Source of the DNA: Cricetomys ansorgei
Taxonomy: Eukaryota; Chordata; Mammalia; Rodentia; Nesomyidae
Direction of reading: 5' to 3'
Length of the DNA: 64,000 bases
Assembly: GCA_026225945.1 (NCBI GenBank)
Contig: JAMJFZ010000597.1
Location: 1,916,501 to 1,980,500 of the forward strand
Positions 24,720 to 38,596 of the stretch are shown here, one piece after another. Both the position numbers and the translations under genes were made by a program. The notes below the pieces were generated by a model. It ran no database searches, was not told the origin of the DNA, and worked only from the letters and a program-made list of their open reading frames with translations. How positions within the stretch are numbered: position 1 is the first letter of the stretch; every line of letters begins with the position of its first letter.

Positions 24720-25481
24720 TCAGCTATTGACTGCCACCTCAGCCCTCTGGTAGGTGCAGGTGGAGAAGGCCTTGTGCCTTCCCTCAGTAGAGCGCATCCT
24801 GAGGATGGAGTGAAGGATGTAGAGGTATGACACAATGATGGTGAACAGGGTGATGACGATGATGGAGCCCGCTGAGATGGCAGGAGACATTTCAGAAATG
24901 TAAACATGGGTACAAGAAAGCTCCACCAGTGGAAGGAGGTCACAGAAGAAATGGTTGATTTCATTGGGCCCACAGAAAGTCAGACTCAATAAACAGCTAG
25001 TGAATGATGAAGAATTCACACCTCCACCCACATAGGAAATAACCAGTAAGATGAAGCAGACCCTAGGAGACATGAGAGTGGCGTAGAGCAACGGTGAGCA
25101 GATAGCCACATAGCGGTCATAGGCCATGGCAGCCGGCAGGAAGCACTCAGCAGTCCCAAAGACCACATCAGAGCCAAGCTGGACTATGCAGCCAGCCACA
25201 GGGATGGCAGTTCTCTGTCTCAGGAAACTCACAATCATGACAGGTGTGACTGAGCTGGAGTACCCGATGTCCACAAAGGCCAAGTGGCTGAGGAAGAGGT
25301 ACATTGGGGTGTGGAGCTGAGGGCTTCTTCTGATTAACATGATTATGCTGATGTTGCCCAGCACAGTGGTGAGGTAGACCCCCAGGAACAATACAAAGAA
25401 GACAGAAGAAAGGGTGGGGTCCTCAGTTAGCCCCAAAATAATGAACTCTGTGACCATTGTGTGGTTTCTGGTCTCTATCAT
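24720..25481 (-). pseudogene. Olfactory receptor D, truncated at inverted-repeat breakpoint
   Basis: Reverse-strand copy of D'. Residues 1-242 match the left copy in frame, through KAFSTCT just before TM6. Codons 243-253 are unrelated sequence, ending in a stop at 24720-24722. The homology to the left arm ends at about 24751. TM6, TM7 and the C-tail are absent, so this cannot be a working receptor. It shares the [11 protein letters not shown] proline with D', so that change predates the duplication. The clean loss at the repeat boundary shows that the right arm's inner end is a junction, while the left arm continues into the rest of the gene. Confidence 0.95.
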
Positions 25482-27503
25482 TTTTGAGATGATGCCTATT
25501 GAAGTAAAAGCCAGTGGCTATCAGAATACATTAAATGACTTCATGATTGATTTACTGCACCCAACATGCAGTCCCTTAAGAAGTAAACATGAATCTCAAT
25601 TTAGTCTGATGTTTACAGTTTCCAATCAAGTTATACCATGCTTGATTTCAGAATATCGATCATGTTTTATCTTAATGCCACAGATATAACCTGAGCAGCC
25701 ACTCATATCAGAACACAGGACTCACAAACAGTTGTGAAATTTTATCCACTCAGGAGGTTGAATGAATGTGTAGATTCCCTGAGATCTGGGATTCCCAGAT
25801 TCTGAGATCCCAAATGGTTGAAGAGATGCATGTATTCTGGTGTTTACAATATCTAATTCAACTCTATTTCTCAATCCCACTGGAGCCCACCCTTCCCAGT
25901 CCTCTTGTGATTATGTATCACTGTGGGCAGTACATGCCATGCTGTTATGAAAGCAAATATGTGTGTGTTTTCAGGATTAAATTACAGACCAGGGGCAACT
26001 TTCTTTTCCTTTCCACGTTGACACATTTCATATATTACATCTATATAATAATATAGTGGCACCTCTCACCAGCCTGGGCTTCGTGTTTGAAAACATTGGA
26101 TATACTGGACATACTCTGGAAGTGAAACAGAGCTCTGCTGTATTGGACCATACTAAATTCCCAAGGTTAATTTATTGGGGCAGCTTAATACCACCTGGTT
26201 AATATAATTACAGACTAGCATAAATGGAAGTTTCACATAGAGATTAATCCTGATAAACTATGACAAATAAGATCTATTTGAGGCCATTATTTGTACATTA
26301 AGAGCTGTGTAGAATGAATAAAAATGTATTCTGTAATATTATGTTATGGCATGATGTGAAATATGTTAGCAAAGTATTAGATGCTTATGTTAGCCACAGG
26401 GGGGCATCAGATGGTTTCATATGAAAGGACTATCAAGAAGTCAGTTAGTTCAATAAAAAAATGAGTGAGTAGTTTAATCAGGAGAATCAACTGAACAAAA
26501 AAAATGAAGATAGTCTATTATTAAGGAAATACTGTTAAGAGGAAATATCCTAATATATTTTCTATTGATTGCCAACTTAGGTAATAAAAATATGAAAAAC
26601 TTTCTATTTTATAATCATCAGGCAACTGCAAATTAAATCTTGAGGGTGATGTCAGTGCACAGTCCACTTTGGATTTTAAGTTAGCACAGTTATTTTTGAA
26701 AAACAGTCTAGAGATTCCCAGAACACTAAAAGAAGAATTTCTATATGATCCAGTAACCATATTTCTGGGTAGTGTTCACAGAAATTACTATGTTGGAGCT
26801 ATATCTGTGCTTCTATGTTCTTCTTAACATTACTCACCGTGGCCAAGATCTGAAACCAATTTAAGTGTCCATTTGTAGATGAATGTACTTTTAGGAATCT
26901 GACTCCCTATCACCTGCATTTAAACAGTGTTTAGTGTGTTAGCCAAAAGGACAAACAATAAAATGGCTCCTAATGATTTATTGCTATACCAAGATCAGCA
27001 CCTGACTCACCTACGTCAGAGAACCTTCTTGCAATAGATGGTAATTAGCACAGAGATCCCCAACAGGACAATGTACAGAGAATAAGAGACTTCCGAGTTT
27101 TCAGTCCTGAGTGGGACATCTAGATCACACCCCTTCTCTCAAAGCTCAGAGATCTATGCAGAACAGAGGACAGAAAGATTATAAGAGTCACAGGCATTGG
27201 ATGATTTCAAGGAAACACTGCTTTGTTTTGCTTTGTTTTGTTTTTTCAGACCCAATAGGGCAGATGCACATATGAATTTACAACAATCGTGACAGCATGC
27301 ATAAGATCTGTACAAGCTCAAGCCAGACAAGAACCACAGCACGAAGAAGGGCAGGCTGAGTGGCTATTGGCATTTTATTACATCTGGGAGAAGCAAAGTC
27401 AGTTTTCTGGAGTGACACCTACTATATTGATCACACTCCAAGACAAGTATCACATCCAGGAGTAGTTGGCCAACAAACTGGAATTGATAGGTTTAAAGGT
27501 GAT

Positions 27504-27546
<43 letters not shown>

Positions 27547-28772
27547 GATAGATAGAATGAATTGGTTAAGTAAGGAGGTAACTGAGGGTCTCAAAATAGT
27601 TGGAGTGGTATGAATATGATCAAAATACATTGAATGAAATTCTCAAAGAATAAATAAAACATTATTTAATAAAAGAAGTGTAGATGATGTTCTGGGTGCC
27701 TGAGACTGAGAATGTCAGAAGAAGCCTTGAGACCTCCACTTGGTACATCTATGTATCGATATAAAAAGATCAAAAGTTACCTGATGGTCAAATATTAGAA
27801 TAGGATCCAGGAATCATCTTGCTATAGCCGGGTGTTCTTACTCAAGACTTGGGACCATTTGTGATGTTAGACCATAAGTGCCTCACTACTGGACAGGTTC
27901 ATCTTTACTAGCGTTCTGTTGAAACTCCAGTGGGAGAAAAGTCCAATGAGACAAAGAAAAATTGGATGTGTCAGTGCTTTCATATACACCTTGCTGGCTG
28001 AGATATTCCTTAAAATCTCAAGGGCTGTTTACTCTTCATTATTAACAGACAGTGTTGCAACTGCAGAATATCTAATTGGTTTTGAACTTGGTTTGGATAA
28101 TTGTAGTTAGCATGAGCTAGGCTGTGATCATCTGTGACATCTCTGAGAAACAGGTGCATGGAACTACTGTCCTGAGCATCACTATGTGGTTTGTAGTCGT
28201 GCCTTAGGGTGCTACAAGGGTAGATATTTGTTTATACACGAAAGTGCTGCATGCTTTCATCCAGTATTGATGTTTTCACATGTATGTGTTTTCACTCCAA
28301 TATTGGACTCCTAAGTTAGACAACAGTGCAGTTACTAAAACACTTTTTTCCAAAGCCAGTATTATGTCTAAGCGAATGGTCTCTTTCAGGATCAATCAAG
28401 GATACTTCCTTGTTCCTAAATTCATGTGATGTTCAATATGCAATTTTTCATTATTCTGAACAATTTTAATTAAGAATGCTTTAGAGATAATTCCATGAAC
28501 ATGTTAATCTCCTTCAGGCTTTAATAAATAAAGTTCAAATAAAGGTTTTTTTATAGCTATACTATTCATTCATTAAACTGTTTATTCAACTATACTATTC
28601 TCAATACTTCATCGTAGTGCTGTTTCTTTTAAATGCTGACCAAGAAATGGAAATGTGAGTCTACATGTTTGCACAGCATAAACTCTAAATAAATCTCTTT
28701 AAACAAAACAAACATTATTTGATATAAAACTTATGTCATTAGAAACAACTTCTTGTTTTCACTGATCACCCC

Positions 28773-28820
<48 letters not shown>

Positions 28821-29060
28821 TACTTTTTTATGGTTACTATACAAAGTAATGTGTTTTATTGTGCATTTCATAATATGCATCTGATTCATTTCCATCTCTA
28901 CTGTCTGTCCCCACCTCCCTTTGACCTCTCTCCTTCTTTGGCATCTCTGCCCCAAATAATGCCTACTTCTGCTTTCCTATCATATGTATTCTATTGCCTT
29001 GCTCGTCTTTGTCTTAAGATACTTTCTTATCCTTCCATCCTCCATCAGAAACATGCACAG

Positions 29061-29116
<56 letters not shown>

Positions 29117-29221
29117 ACGGGGGGGAGGGGGAGGGAGAGAGAGATAAAGAAAGAGAGAAAGAGAGAGAGAGATTTGAATTTAGATCTGCACATGACAGAA
29201 AATATGGAATATTTGTAGGAA

Positions 29222-30493
29222 TCTGACTTTATTTTTCTTAATAAATTCAGCTCCATCTATTTCCTGTGGATGTCAAAACTTCTTAATGGCTGAATGAAGT
29301 TCCATTGTTTATATTTCAATTTTTCTTAAGCTGCAAATAAATGTCTAGGTTAGTTGTTTTGTTGTTATTGTGGTTAGTGAATCATTAACATGGATGTGCA
29401 AGTGTCTTTCTAATATGTTGATATAAAGGCCTTGGGTGTATACCCAAGGGGGTATAGCTAGGGCATATAATAGTTGTAGTTCATAGTAAAGTCTATATTC
29501 ATTTACATGATTGCTGCACAAACCAATGTATAAATAAACAAATATGTAAATAAAACAGCAGCTTTATATTCATTTACATGGTGGCTGAACACCCCCATCC
29601 TCAACAGCAGTTTATGAGATCTTTTCCCTCACCCTTGCCAGCATTTGCTGCCTCTGGTTTCTTTAGTGATAGTCATCTGAATCAGATGAGGCTGAGTCTC
29701 AAAGCAGTTTCAATTTGCATTTCCTTAATAACTAAGGATGTTCAACAAATTTTCCAATACATATTGGCTATTGTCAATTCTTTCGAGATCAGTATATTTA
29801 GTTCGTTAGTTGATTGAATCAATTTTATTTTTAGTGTAAAATTTTTACAGTTCTTTATATATCCTGGATAGTAATCAACTCTCTAATATGCAGTTATCAA
29901 ACTTAATTCTTTTTTGCATTATGTGTGCTGTCTCTTTGATCTGATGACTCCTCTGCTATGCAGAAGCTTTAGATTTCATTTAATTTTGTTGGTCAATTAC
30001 TGAAATTCCTGAGGCTTTGTATTGAGGACTTTCTTTTGAAGGTTCTAGCAGGGGAGTGCAGCTACACGTGTCCTCTACTGAAGGATAGTCCTTCTCCATT
30101 GGGGAAGGTTATCCTGAATGTACAACTTTGGAGACATGAACATGGGTTGGTGAGGGAGAAAAGCAACACCTACTAGTCAGACAGATCAGCGCAATCAACC
30201 TTTGTGACCTAACGTTACATGCCGGGTGACAGATGTTACAGCCCACATCTCCCTCACATCTTATGTCTGCATCTTGAAATATTTTACTTGTGTTTTTCTC
30301 TTGTCCCTTTTGAAGTGTCAGATGACACAATAAGGTTTTTTTTTTTAATTCATTTTGAATTTATTTTGTCGGGTGTGAGAAATGGATATAACTTCATTCT
30401 TCAGTATGTGGAAATCCAGTTAGGCAAGCCCCATTTGTTAAAGAGCTTATCTTTTCGCTAATGCATTCTTCTGATATCTTTATCAAAAGGTAG
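29222..30493 (-). mobile_element. L1 LINE fragment, mirror copy
   Basis: Reverse complement of the fragment at 8990-10260 in the left arm, so the insertion predates the inverted duplication. Confidence 0.78.
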
Positions 30494-30583
30494 TATAGAT
30501 TTATTTCTGGATACTCTATTCTAATTCATGGCTCTGCATGTCTGTTTTTGTACCTGTTCCATTTCAGCTTTTATTTATTAATT

Positions 30584-30638
<55 letters not shown>

Positions 30639-31766
30639 GTGTGTGTGCATGCATATATGCAGACGTAGTTTGTATTGTGTGTGTATCTGTTTGTATTGCA
30701 GGAACATGAGTGTGTGCGTGCTCATGCTTGTACATGTTGGTGCAGAGGCCAGAGGAGGATGTTGGTTGTCTTCCTGAGACAGGGCCTCTCGTTGAACTGG
30801 AAGATTGTAGTTTGAAGAGGCTGGCAGCCCAGTGAGGTCATGAGATATACTGGATTCTCCTTCCAGTGCCAGGGTTACAGGCTTGTGCAGCCACAAAGCC
30901 TGATGCTCACTGTTTTAGCTGAGCTGTTGGTCAGTGAGCCCTTGGGATGCTCCTGTCTCAGCTCTTCCCACTCCAGGGTCAGTGATAGGGCTATAAATGT
31001 GCACAGCTATTTCTTACCTCTGAAAGGAAGCAAATGGGGTTAATCACTGTGAAAATCAATGTGGGACTTTCTTAAAAACCCAAGAGTAGAGCTCTAAGAT
31101 GATCCAGCTATACAACTCCTAGTGTATACCAGAGCAATCTAAATCAACATTCTAAGAAGACACTCACGTATCCATTTTTACTCTGTCACTATTCACAATA
31201 GCTAACTATGTAACCAACCTAGGCGTTGATAAATGTAAGAATGGACATTAAAAAATGTGTTACACATGGACATACATATGTGCACACGGAGACATTCATT
31301 TTTTAAGTCGTGATGAATGAAATGATGCCATTTTCAGTATGAATGCAGTAGGAGATAACTATATTAAGAAAGTTTAGTCCGTCTCCTGAAACAAAAATAT
31401 CACATTTTGTTTTATATGCTGAGTTTGTATTTAATTTTTATATAAGTATATGCATGTGTGCATGCATGTCTAGGATGTGAAAGTAGGATGCAGTACAATG
31501 AGAGACAGAAAGCAGTCTTAAGAGAAGGAGGATGTGGAAGGGGGGACAGAAGGTAACGAAATGCATAGGACATGATAGCAGAAAGAGGGGATGTTTGGAA
31601 AACAATTAGGAACCAGCAAGAGGGAACACTACGGATAGAATAAGTAGTTTTGTGATGAAGGCCACAGAAAAAGTACATATGATATATATCAAAGTATAAT
31701 GACGTGTAAAATATGCCATAGTAGAACTGGTTGCTTTGTATCCTGGCTTAAATTTAATACTGAAAA

Positions 31767-31978
31767 GGGCTGGAGAGATACTTCATTGGTTAGGTACTTG
31801 TATTGCTCTTCCAGAGGACCCAAATTCAATTCCCAGTACCCAAATTAGATGGTTCATAATTGCCAGTAACTGCATCTCCAAGGTATCTGATGCCCTCTCC
31901 TGGACTCGTCAAACACCTGCATTCATGTACACATGCCAGCCATATTGTAATGATAAAATAATAAAAAATAAATCATAA
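31767..31978 (+). mobile_element. B2 SINE, mirror copy
   Basis: 'gggctggagagatacttcat' head through an A-rich tail ending 'aaaaaataaatc'. It is the mirror of 7499-7710, with the same internal sequence. Confidence 0.93.
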
Positions 31979-34900
31979 GAAAATTAGCAAAATAATATAA
32001 AATGTAACTTCACGTAATAAATTTAACCATGTAGCCATTGCAATTATTATAAAATTGGGGAAATTCTGTAGACATTTTAAAGTTAATTCTGAAATACCAG
32101 TTGAAAAGTGGAAATAGTTGTAGGCAGGAAGAAAAAAATATGATTATTTACATCATATGATTTCAAAACATACAAACCCAGTGTAACCAAAAACACTTTC
32201 TGCTTTGCAATTCTTTATAGTTTATGGTTCTTGTGCTGTGCCTAATTTTTTGGTTCCAAACAAAGTATTTTCTTTTATATTTATCTTCAAAAATTTACTT
32301 TCTTTCATTTGGCTTTGTCTCAGTGACAATTTTTAAGCTAATTTTCTTTTGTAGTGTGATATAGGATTAGTGGGTCACCCTCCTTCCTTAGTGAATTTGT
32401 AGCTATTTCACTACCAATATCTGGATCCATAGTGAGGTTCATTTCAATGAGCTTGATACCAAAGTTCTAGTGTACTCTTTGTCTCCTAGATGACTGTCTA
32501 ACTCCAGTAACAAGGTCTACATGACTGGTGTTCTGATGCATGCTCACTCCATATACATATGGTTTGAAGAGATGGTGTGTCTGTTACATTTCCTTAGGGT
32601 TCCTGAGATTGCTCCTAAGTAGAAGATTGAGAAGTCTCTGAGCAGTGTGAACTGTCAATGTGTCATTGTAAGATGCTGAAATTGTATCATGGTTTTATTG
32701 AATGGTTGTATGAGGCTAAGGTCTTTAGGTCTGCCTCTATGGTCAGAGGTGCCTTTATTCCTACAGGTTGCAAGTCTTAGAATGTACTTGACAGAAGAGG
32801 CGATGCCTTACAGGGGCATTTAAAGATCCACAGTGAGGTCGTATTTCACCTGCAGGAGAAGAAAAATGCTTTGATGGCTTTGTGTTGAAGAATGTACACG
32901 TGGGCAAATGATCCTCGAAGACGCATGAAATAAACGCATGGTGCAGAATAAGATGGCAGATGACGACAGTTGTGTACACCACAATAAATCTCTTTCAGGT
33001 GCTCTGCATTCTGGTACTTGTCAAAGGCTTGTAGAGATGTTGGGTGCCCGCATCAAACCTTTAAGACATAGAGAAGGAAGATGAAGTGTTTGAGTGAGCT
33101 GAGTCAGGTATTGAATGTACTTGGATTATTTCCTGCAATGCAATGTACATGCTCAAGTGCCTCAGAAGGCCTTTCTAAGTCGTGTTGAGGGGTGGAAAGA
33201 AATAGGTTCTAGAAACCTAGAAAGAGTGAACATTATATACAGAATTTATATACATCATCTTAATGTTTCTTCAGGAAAATGAAAAACAAGTTAAAGTAAT
33301 ATGTTTATTATTTAATGTTTATCTTTAATTTTGAACACAGATTTTCAAATTGATTTAATGTTTAACTGGGAAGTCCTCTTACGTCACCACATTAGCATCA
33401 ATTAATAAAATATGTATTTTTATGACTGCCCTATATTCCTCTGGGAAACCCAAAGCCATTTCAATGACATTTTGTAAACAATGAAAACGAATCTCAAGAA
33501 CAGCATCTCATGTCAAAGTCCCCTAGAGAGAGCTAGCCAGGCCTTAGTGAGTCACCTGGTTCCAGAAATCATGTCTGTACAAACAAAATCTAATGACCTT
33601 TCTCTCAAAGGGACAGGCAGCAATAGCCTCAAGGGGTTGCCATGTTTGCCAAGAGCCTCTTTTCTCTCCCATCGTGCTCAGAGTCATCCATCATCATCCC
33701 CACTGCACATGCATCCTTGACCAGCAAGAGTCTTCAATAGTTCATGTCGTTTTCAGCCTCCAACTACTTACAAAAGTAAATGGACTACAGCTTCATAAAG
33801 CTCCATTTGGAATGCAGTGTCACAGCTCTGTTTCTAAATGTAAGTGGAAGAGATGCGGGTTTTATTGAGGTGGATTTTTATTGGTTTAAGAATGTGAGCA
33901 AGAGAGGTCCTATGGTGTTTCTGATACAATTATACAGAATGGACCTAGGGCCCCATGAAAATATGGGTCTCTGGCAGCCACAACTGCTGCTAAACTTGAG
34001 AGCTGAGAATATAAGAAAATAAATCTAGAGAAAAATGTTGATGCTAAGGCTGGATTCTGTTCCTAGTCCTACGAGCCCTATTTTCCATCCCAAGTGACTG
34101 ATGCAGTATGGAGAGAGGACATTAGAGTGCTCAGAGCCCTGACTCACGGTGATAAGCATAAATGTCAGTCTAGAGATCAGGAACTTACTTGGGAATTGGG
34201 AGGAAGGGAAGGGAAGGCAGTGTTCAGCATAGTACACATATAAATGCCTTAGTCCAGACATGGGCAGCATCAGAGACTGTGATCACTCAGAAATGTGTGG
34301 TAGAAAGCCAGGGCCGGTGGAAAGGAAAGTTACATTGTTCAAAAACATAGATCAGTTGAAACCACTAACATTTCATTCTTATGTAACTCCAAAGAACCCC
34401 TCCTGCCAGGGCTTAGGGAACCCTGCAGAAGAGGAGGCAGAACCAGTGTAAGAGGAGATGGAGGAAAACAGTAAAACAAGGTCATCTAAATCAACTGATC
34501 AAAGCTCATATGAACTCACAAAGACTGAGGCGGCACACACAGGGCCTGCACAGCTTGCACCAGGTCCTTTGTGTATAGACTATGGCTTCCAGTTTAGTTT
34601 ATATGAGATTACTGAGTGTACAAATGAGTGCATTTCTGATTCTTGTGCTTCCTCTTGGGCTCTTTTTCTTATGTATGTTTTTGTCCAACTGCAAATGGCA
34701 GTTTTTGTTTTATATTATATTATATTGCATTATATTATACCCTTAGAAGCCTGTTTTGTTAGCTAATGAGAGGCAGAAAGGAGTACATCCAGATGGAAGA
34801 GAAGGTGGGAAGGAACTGGAAAGAGTAGAGAAGAGGAAGCCATACTCAGGATATATTATGTGAGAAAAAAGTCTATTTTTAATAAAAGGAAAACAGAAGT

Positions 34901-37330
34901 TTCTTAGCACAGCTATGTGACAAAATACCTCTGTAGGTTCATGGATACCATTACTTTAAATCTCAAAACAAAGCTACAGAATATGAACAAATAACATCAA
35001 GGAACAAACAAAAAGCTTGGAGCCAAAGAGATGGCCATGTGCAGGTTAACCCAGATGGCCAGCTGCCTTGGCTGACTCCATTCCCTAGGTCTGTGCAGTC
35101 AGCAGAGGGTACCTCCTAATGCTGTCATGTGAACGTGGGATGGCCACCACTGAACTGAGATGAAGGCAGGAAACACAGAGCACAAATGCTGCTCTGTGTG
35201 TAGTCTTGTTCTTCAGACCAAAGTATTTTCAGAGTCTGAAGAGAAAGATTTCAAAGGATCCGGCAAGCTGGATAGAATGAATTTTCTAAGAAATGATAAG
35301 CATTTAATTTTAGAAAAGAGAAAACAGTTTAGGCATGACAGCTTTATTGAAATATTTTAATAATTTTATATGTAAAATATATAGTGTGTACACTGCAATA
35401 TTGACAATCAATACGATGAAAAAACAGTCTTTTCATGGTAGAGCTCACATTGAAGCAGTAAGATATCTGTTTCTAGTATAGTTTGAATACAATTAAGATC
35501 CACTGGAGAAAATGCAGAAGACATTCTTGAATGGGCTATAGATGTTCTACTATCGATTCATTGCTCTTCACAGTTAACTTACTGAAAGAACCCAGGCTCA
35601 CCATCCTCACTAAATGCTTATTTTTACTAAAGGAAAAGCAGTTGAAAACATTAAGGAATAGATATATGTGAAAGATAATTAATGCTGATAATACTGATAA
35701 TTGTGGTAAATGTTTAAATCTCCAAGAACCGCATAAACATCATTAGCAAAAAAAATTGTATACTATGCCTATTATATCTAGTAGGTACGCAGAGACAATC
35801 ATAGCAGCCTCTAACACGAGTCTTGAAAGGTGTATAGTTGGAAAAGACTTATGCTATAGGGATATACAGTTAGAGAAATGATTTAAGCAGACTGCAAGGT
35901 CCTGAGTATCAAGACAAAGAGGATGACATAGGTTCTATGAAGTATTCCATATCTCTGAATGTCACTCATGGATATTCAGTTCCCTAAATTCTCCAATCAA
36001 CAAAGAATGACACAAATCAATGAGCCATAAGGAGTGATTTGGCTTAGTGTTTTTCATTACTGAAAATTAAGTAGATAAACCTATCTTGGATCCCAAAAGT
36101 TAATTGTTTTGAAGTATATCCTTAAGAAAACCAAGCCACATAAGAAATAGATTATTCTGATAACTTATCATATCTTTCATGTTAATTTCATGGTGGCTGA
36201 CCCATTTCGTGGATTCCTTGGTGTGACAGTTTAACAGTTGTAAAAGATGAGTATCTGAAAAGAATGATAATCAATTAAGTTATGTTCTACTCACTCAAGG
36301 CTTATTGTGCGTATCCCAAAAATGATGTGGGCAAAGTTTCATAACATAAACCAATTCTTACATCCTTAGATTGCAGCTTTAAATATAGCACTATTAAAAT
36401 ACATGTAAGTTGGCCGTAGCGGCACGTACCTGTAATTTTATATATAGCTCTCATGAAGCTGAAGCAGGAGGATGGGAGGCACGGGAGGATACTGTGCTTG
36501 TGCATGTGTGTGTACATGATATGCATTCTCCATATATAATACATTAAGAGGCAAATTAATATCTATTAATGGAAAAGGATATATTTACAAATATACCAAT
36601 TTTCTAACTGTTGATGTGTATCATGTATATTTTGCATTTTAAAGGTTTACCTCAATGTTGCTGCATATGTTTTCAAGAATAGGGAATCAAGAACCATCCT
36701 TTGTAGATCTGTGGTAGCACTTTCCATGAAGTAAAGGTTCACTGGACTTTTTTCCTGAAGCCTGGATTCCTTGGCAGGAGACATAAATTATATTCATATC
36801 TTGATCCCCAGAGCCTATTCTGCTCACTGCTCATGCACGTATTCACCATTTTTAAGTTCAATTTTGTGCCCAAGCACAGGATATTTGTAAGAGAAGGATA
36901 AAACAGCTATTGAAGAGAATATATGGTGCTTGAGAAGAATGAAAGACCAACAAGCCTTCAGCAAAAGCCAAGTGTCCTCACTGGGTATCGAGACCTATGC
37001 CACACAGAGGAAGGAAATCGGATACATCCGTAGGGGTCAGAGAAGGCTTTGTAGAGAAAATATTGTTGAAAGTCAAGGATAAACCACCCCAAACTGATGG
37101 ACAGCTGGTTTTGTTTGAGTAGTGGGCTAAAACACCATGAGAGACAAGATCATATTTAGGGACATGTGTGATGTGCATTCTTTTAATGCGTTTATATCAT
37201 GAAGACTTGAGAAGATACTGAAAGAATTTAATGAATAAAAATGTTACCATTTTATATTTTTTTGAGATATGAAAGAAAAACAATGAAAGAAGGGAGGTAC
37301 ATATGTAAACAAAATGCAAAACAAAACTAA

Positions 37331-37545
37331 GGGGTTGGAGATATGGCTCAGCAGTTTAGAGCAATAGGCTGCTCTTCCAGAGGACCCGTGTTCAATTCCC
37401 AGCAACTTTATGGCACCTTACAACTGTCTGAAACTTCAATTCCAGGGGATCTTCCACCCTTACACAGATATACATGCAAGCAAAAACACTATAATAATAA
37501 ATAAGTAGATAAATATTAAAGGCACATATAAATAAATATTTAAAA
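37331..37545 (+). mobile_element. B2 SINE, mirror copy
   Basis: Starts 'ggggttggagatatggctc' and includes 'gctcttccagaggacccgtg' and 'ttcaattcccagcaac'. The mirror is at 1995-2154; the extra length counted here is the AT-rich tail. Confidence 0.88.
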
Positions 37546-38576
37546 AAGGAAAATAACCAGAGCCACGACCCCATTTGTAACAAAAAAGAAATGAGGAATA
37601 TGAACTGAAAAAAAGCCAAAATTATGTTAAATATTCTTGGGCTATCATCTACTCCTAAACAGCCACTCATTGCCCATTCCCGTGTCTAACATAACATGCT
37701 TGTGACTACTATATGAAAGATTTGGCATGCATTCTTAGACCACCAGCTTCTACAACCCCAAAGTTAAGGGTGTAATCAGACAGCATCTGAGACGATACCA
37801 GAGATTTTCCCATTATCGCTGTAACCTACCTACCTGATGTGCCCACAAAGATATTTGTAACGTGACTTGAGTTATGGTTTTCTTTTGTTCTGTAACCACA
37901 GAAACCTTATAACACTATTATCATACAGGATAATGGTAGTTGGGGCGACCTGACTGCATGTTCCTGGGCCATGGTCACTCTTATTTGAGTACAGAATAAA
38001 GTAGTAGTATTCTATGACCTTTGGAGTGATAGCTATGTTTTCATGTTAATGAAGTGATAATTTGGGAAATAAATGGTATACAATTACAATGTATTATATG
38101 TGGAATAAGGAGAAGAAGAGGGGCTAGCCCACCTCCCAAGTTGCAGACAGGAGATGCTGGGTGGATGAAGTATCAGTACTCAGATATGAAATAAAGGTGG
38201 AGTGATGGAAGAAAAGATTAGCTCTGTATGGGAACACAGTGTGAGAGGTTTTGTGGGATTTCCAATAAATCATGAGTGTCATGAGAACAAATAGATTATT
38301 GAAATTATAGGGCTGGACCATTGGAGAGAACTCTCGATAGTGAAGTATTGCATGATAACCTTTAGGAAACAGTACACAGAAAAATAGCAGGTGACAGAGA
38401 GGCTCATCACTCTCACTTTATTCAAAGATAAAAGGCAAAACCCTAGTTTCAAGGGATGCTGTATTTACATGTTGAGCAGAGGAGATTACCATGAATAAGT
38501 GTGAGGACAATCAAAGAAATCCATCAATGTGCAAAATGAGAACATTATATAAACAAGTATTCTCATTTCCCTTAAC

Positions 38577-38578
38577 AG
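38577..38578 (+). promoter_or_regulatory. Probable splice acceptor of OR A coding exon
   Basis: 'tctcatttcccttaacag' ends in AG 19 nt before the ATG. The same acceptor and spacing occur before B and C. Confidence 0.6.
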
Positions 38579-38596
38579 GAACAAGTCACACGAGAG

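Larger units (their letters stand above)
14706..24750. other. Spacer between the inverted repeat arms
   Basis: About 10 kb of single-copy DNA separates the arms. It holds the end of D', an eroded OR pseudogene, intact OR E and many repeats. At 24603-24750, next to the right arm, is a sequence I cannot place; on the minus strand it includes 'gtaaataaaagactt', which could be a polyadenylation signal. Confidence 0.85.
25500..38576. other. Intergenic DNA of the right arm
   Basis: Mirror of 908-13958, with no intact gene. The L1-like fragment (+) mirroring 12600-12860 falls at about 26610-26870, (TCTA)n at 27503-27557, (ATT)n at 28773-28820 and (CA)n at 29065-29113. The L1 fragment (-) is at 29222-30493, (CT)n at 30587-30633, the B4-like SINE (-) at 30637-30997 and the L1 fragment (+) at 31037-31387. 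Confidence 0.75.

Noticed and set aside
24593..24973. A 126-codon minus-strand frame across the right-arm breakpoint
   Set aside because: It is the out-of-frame shadow of receptor D continued into spacer DNA.
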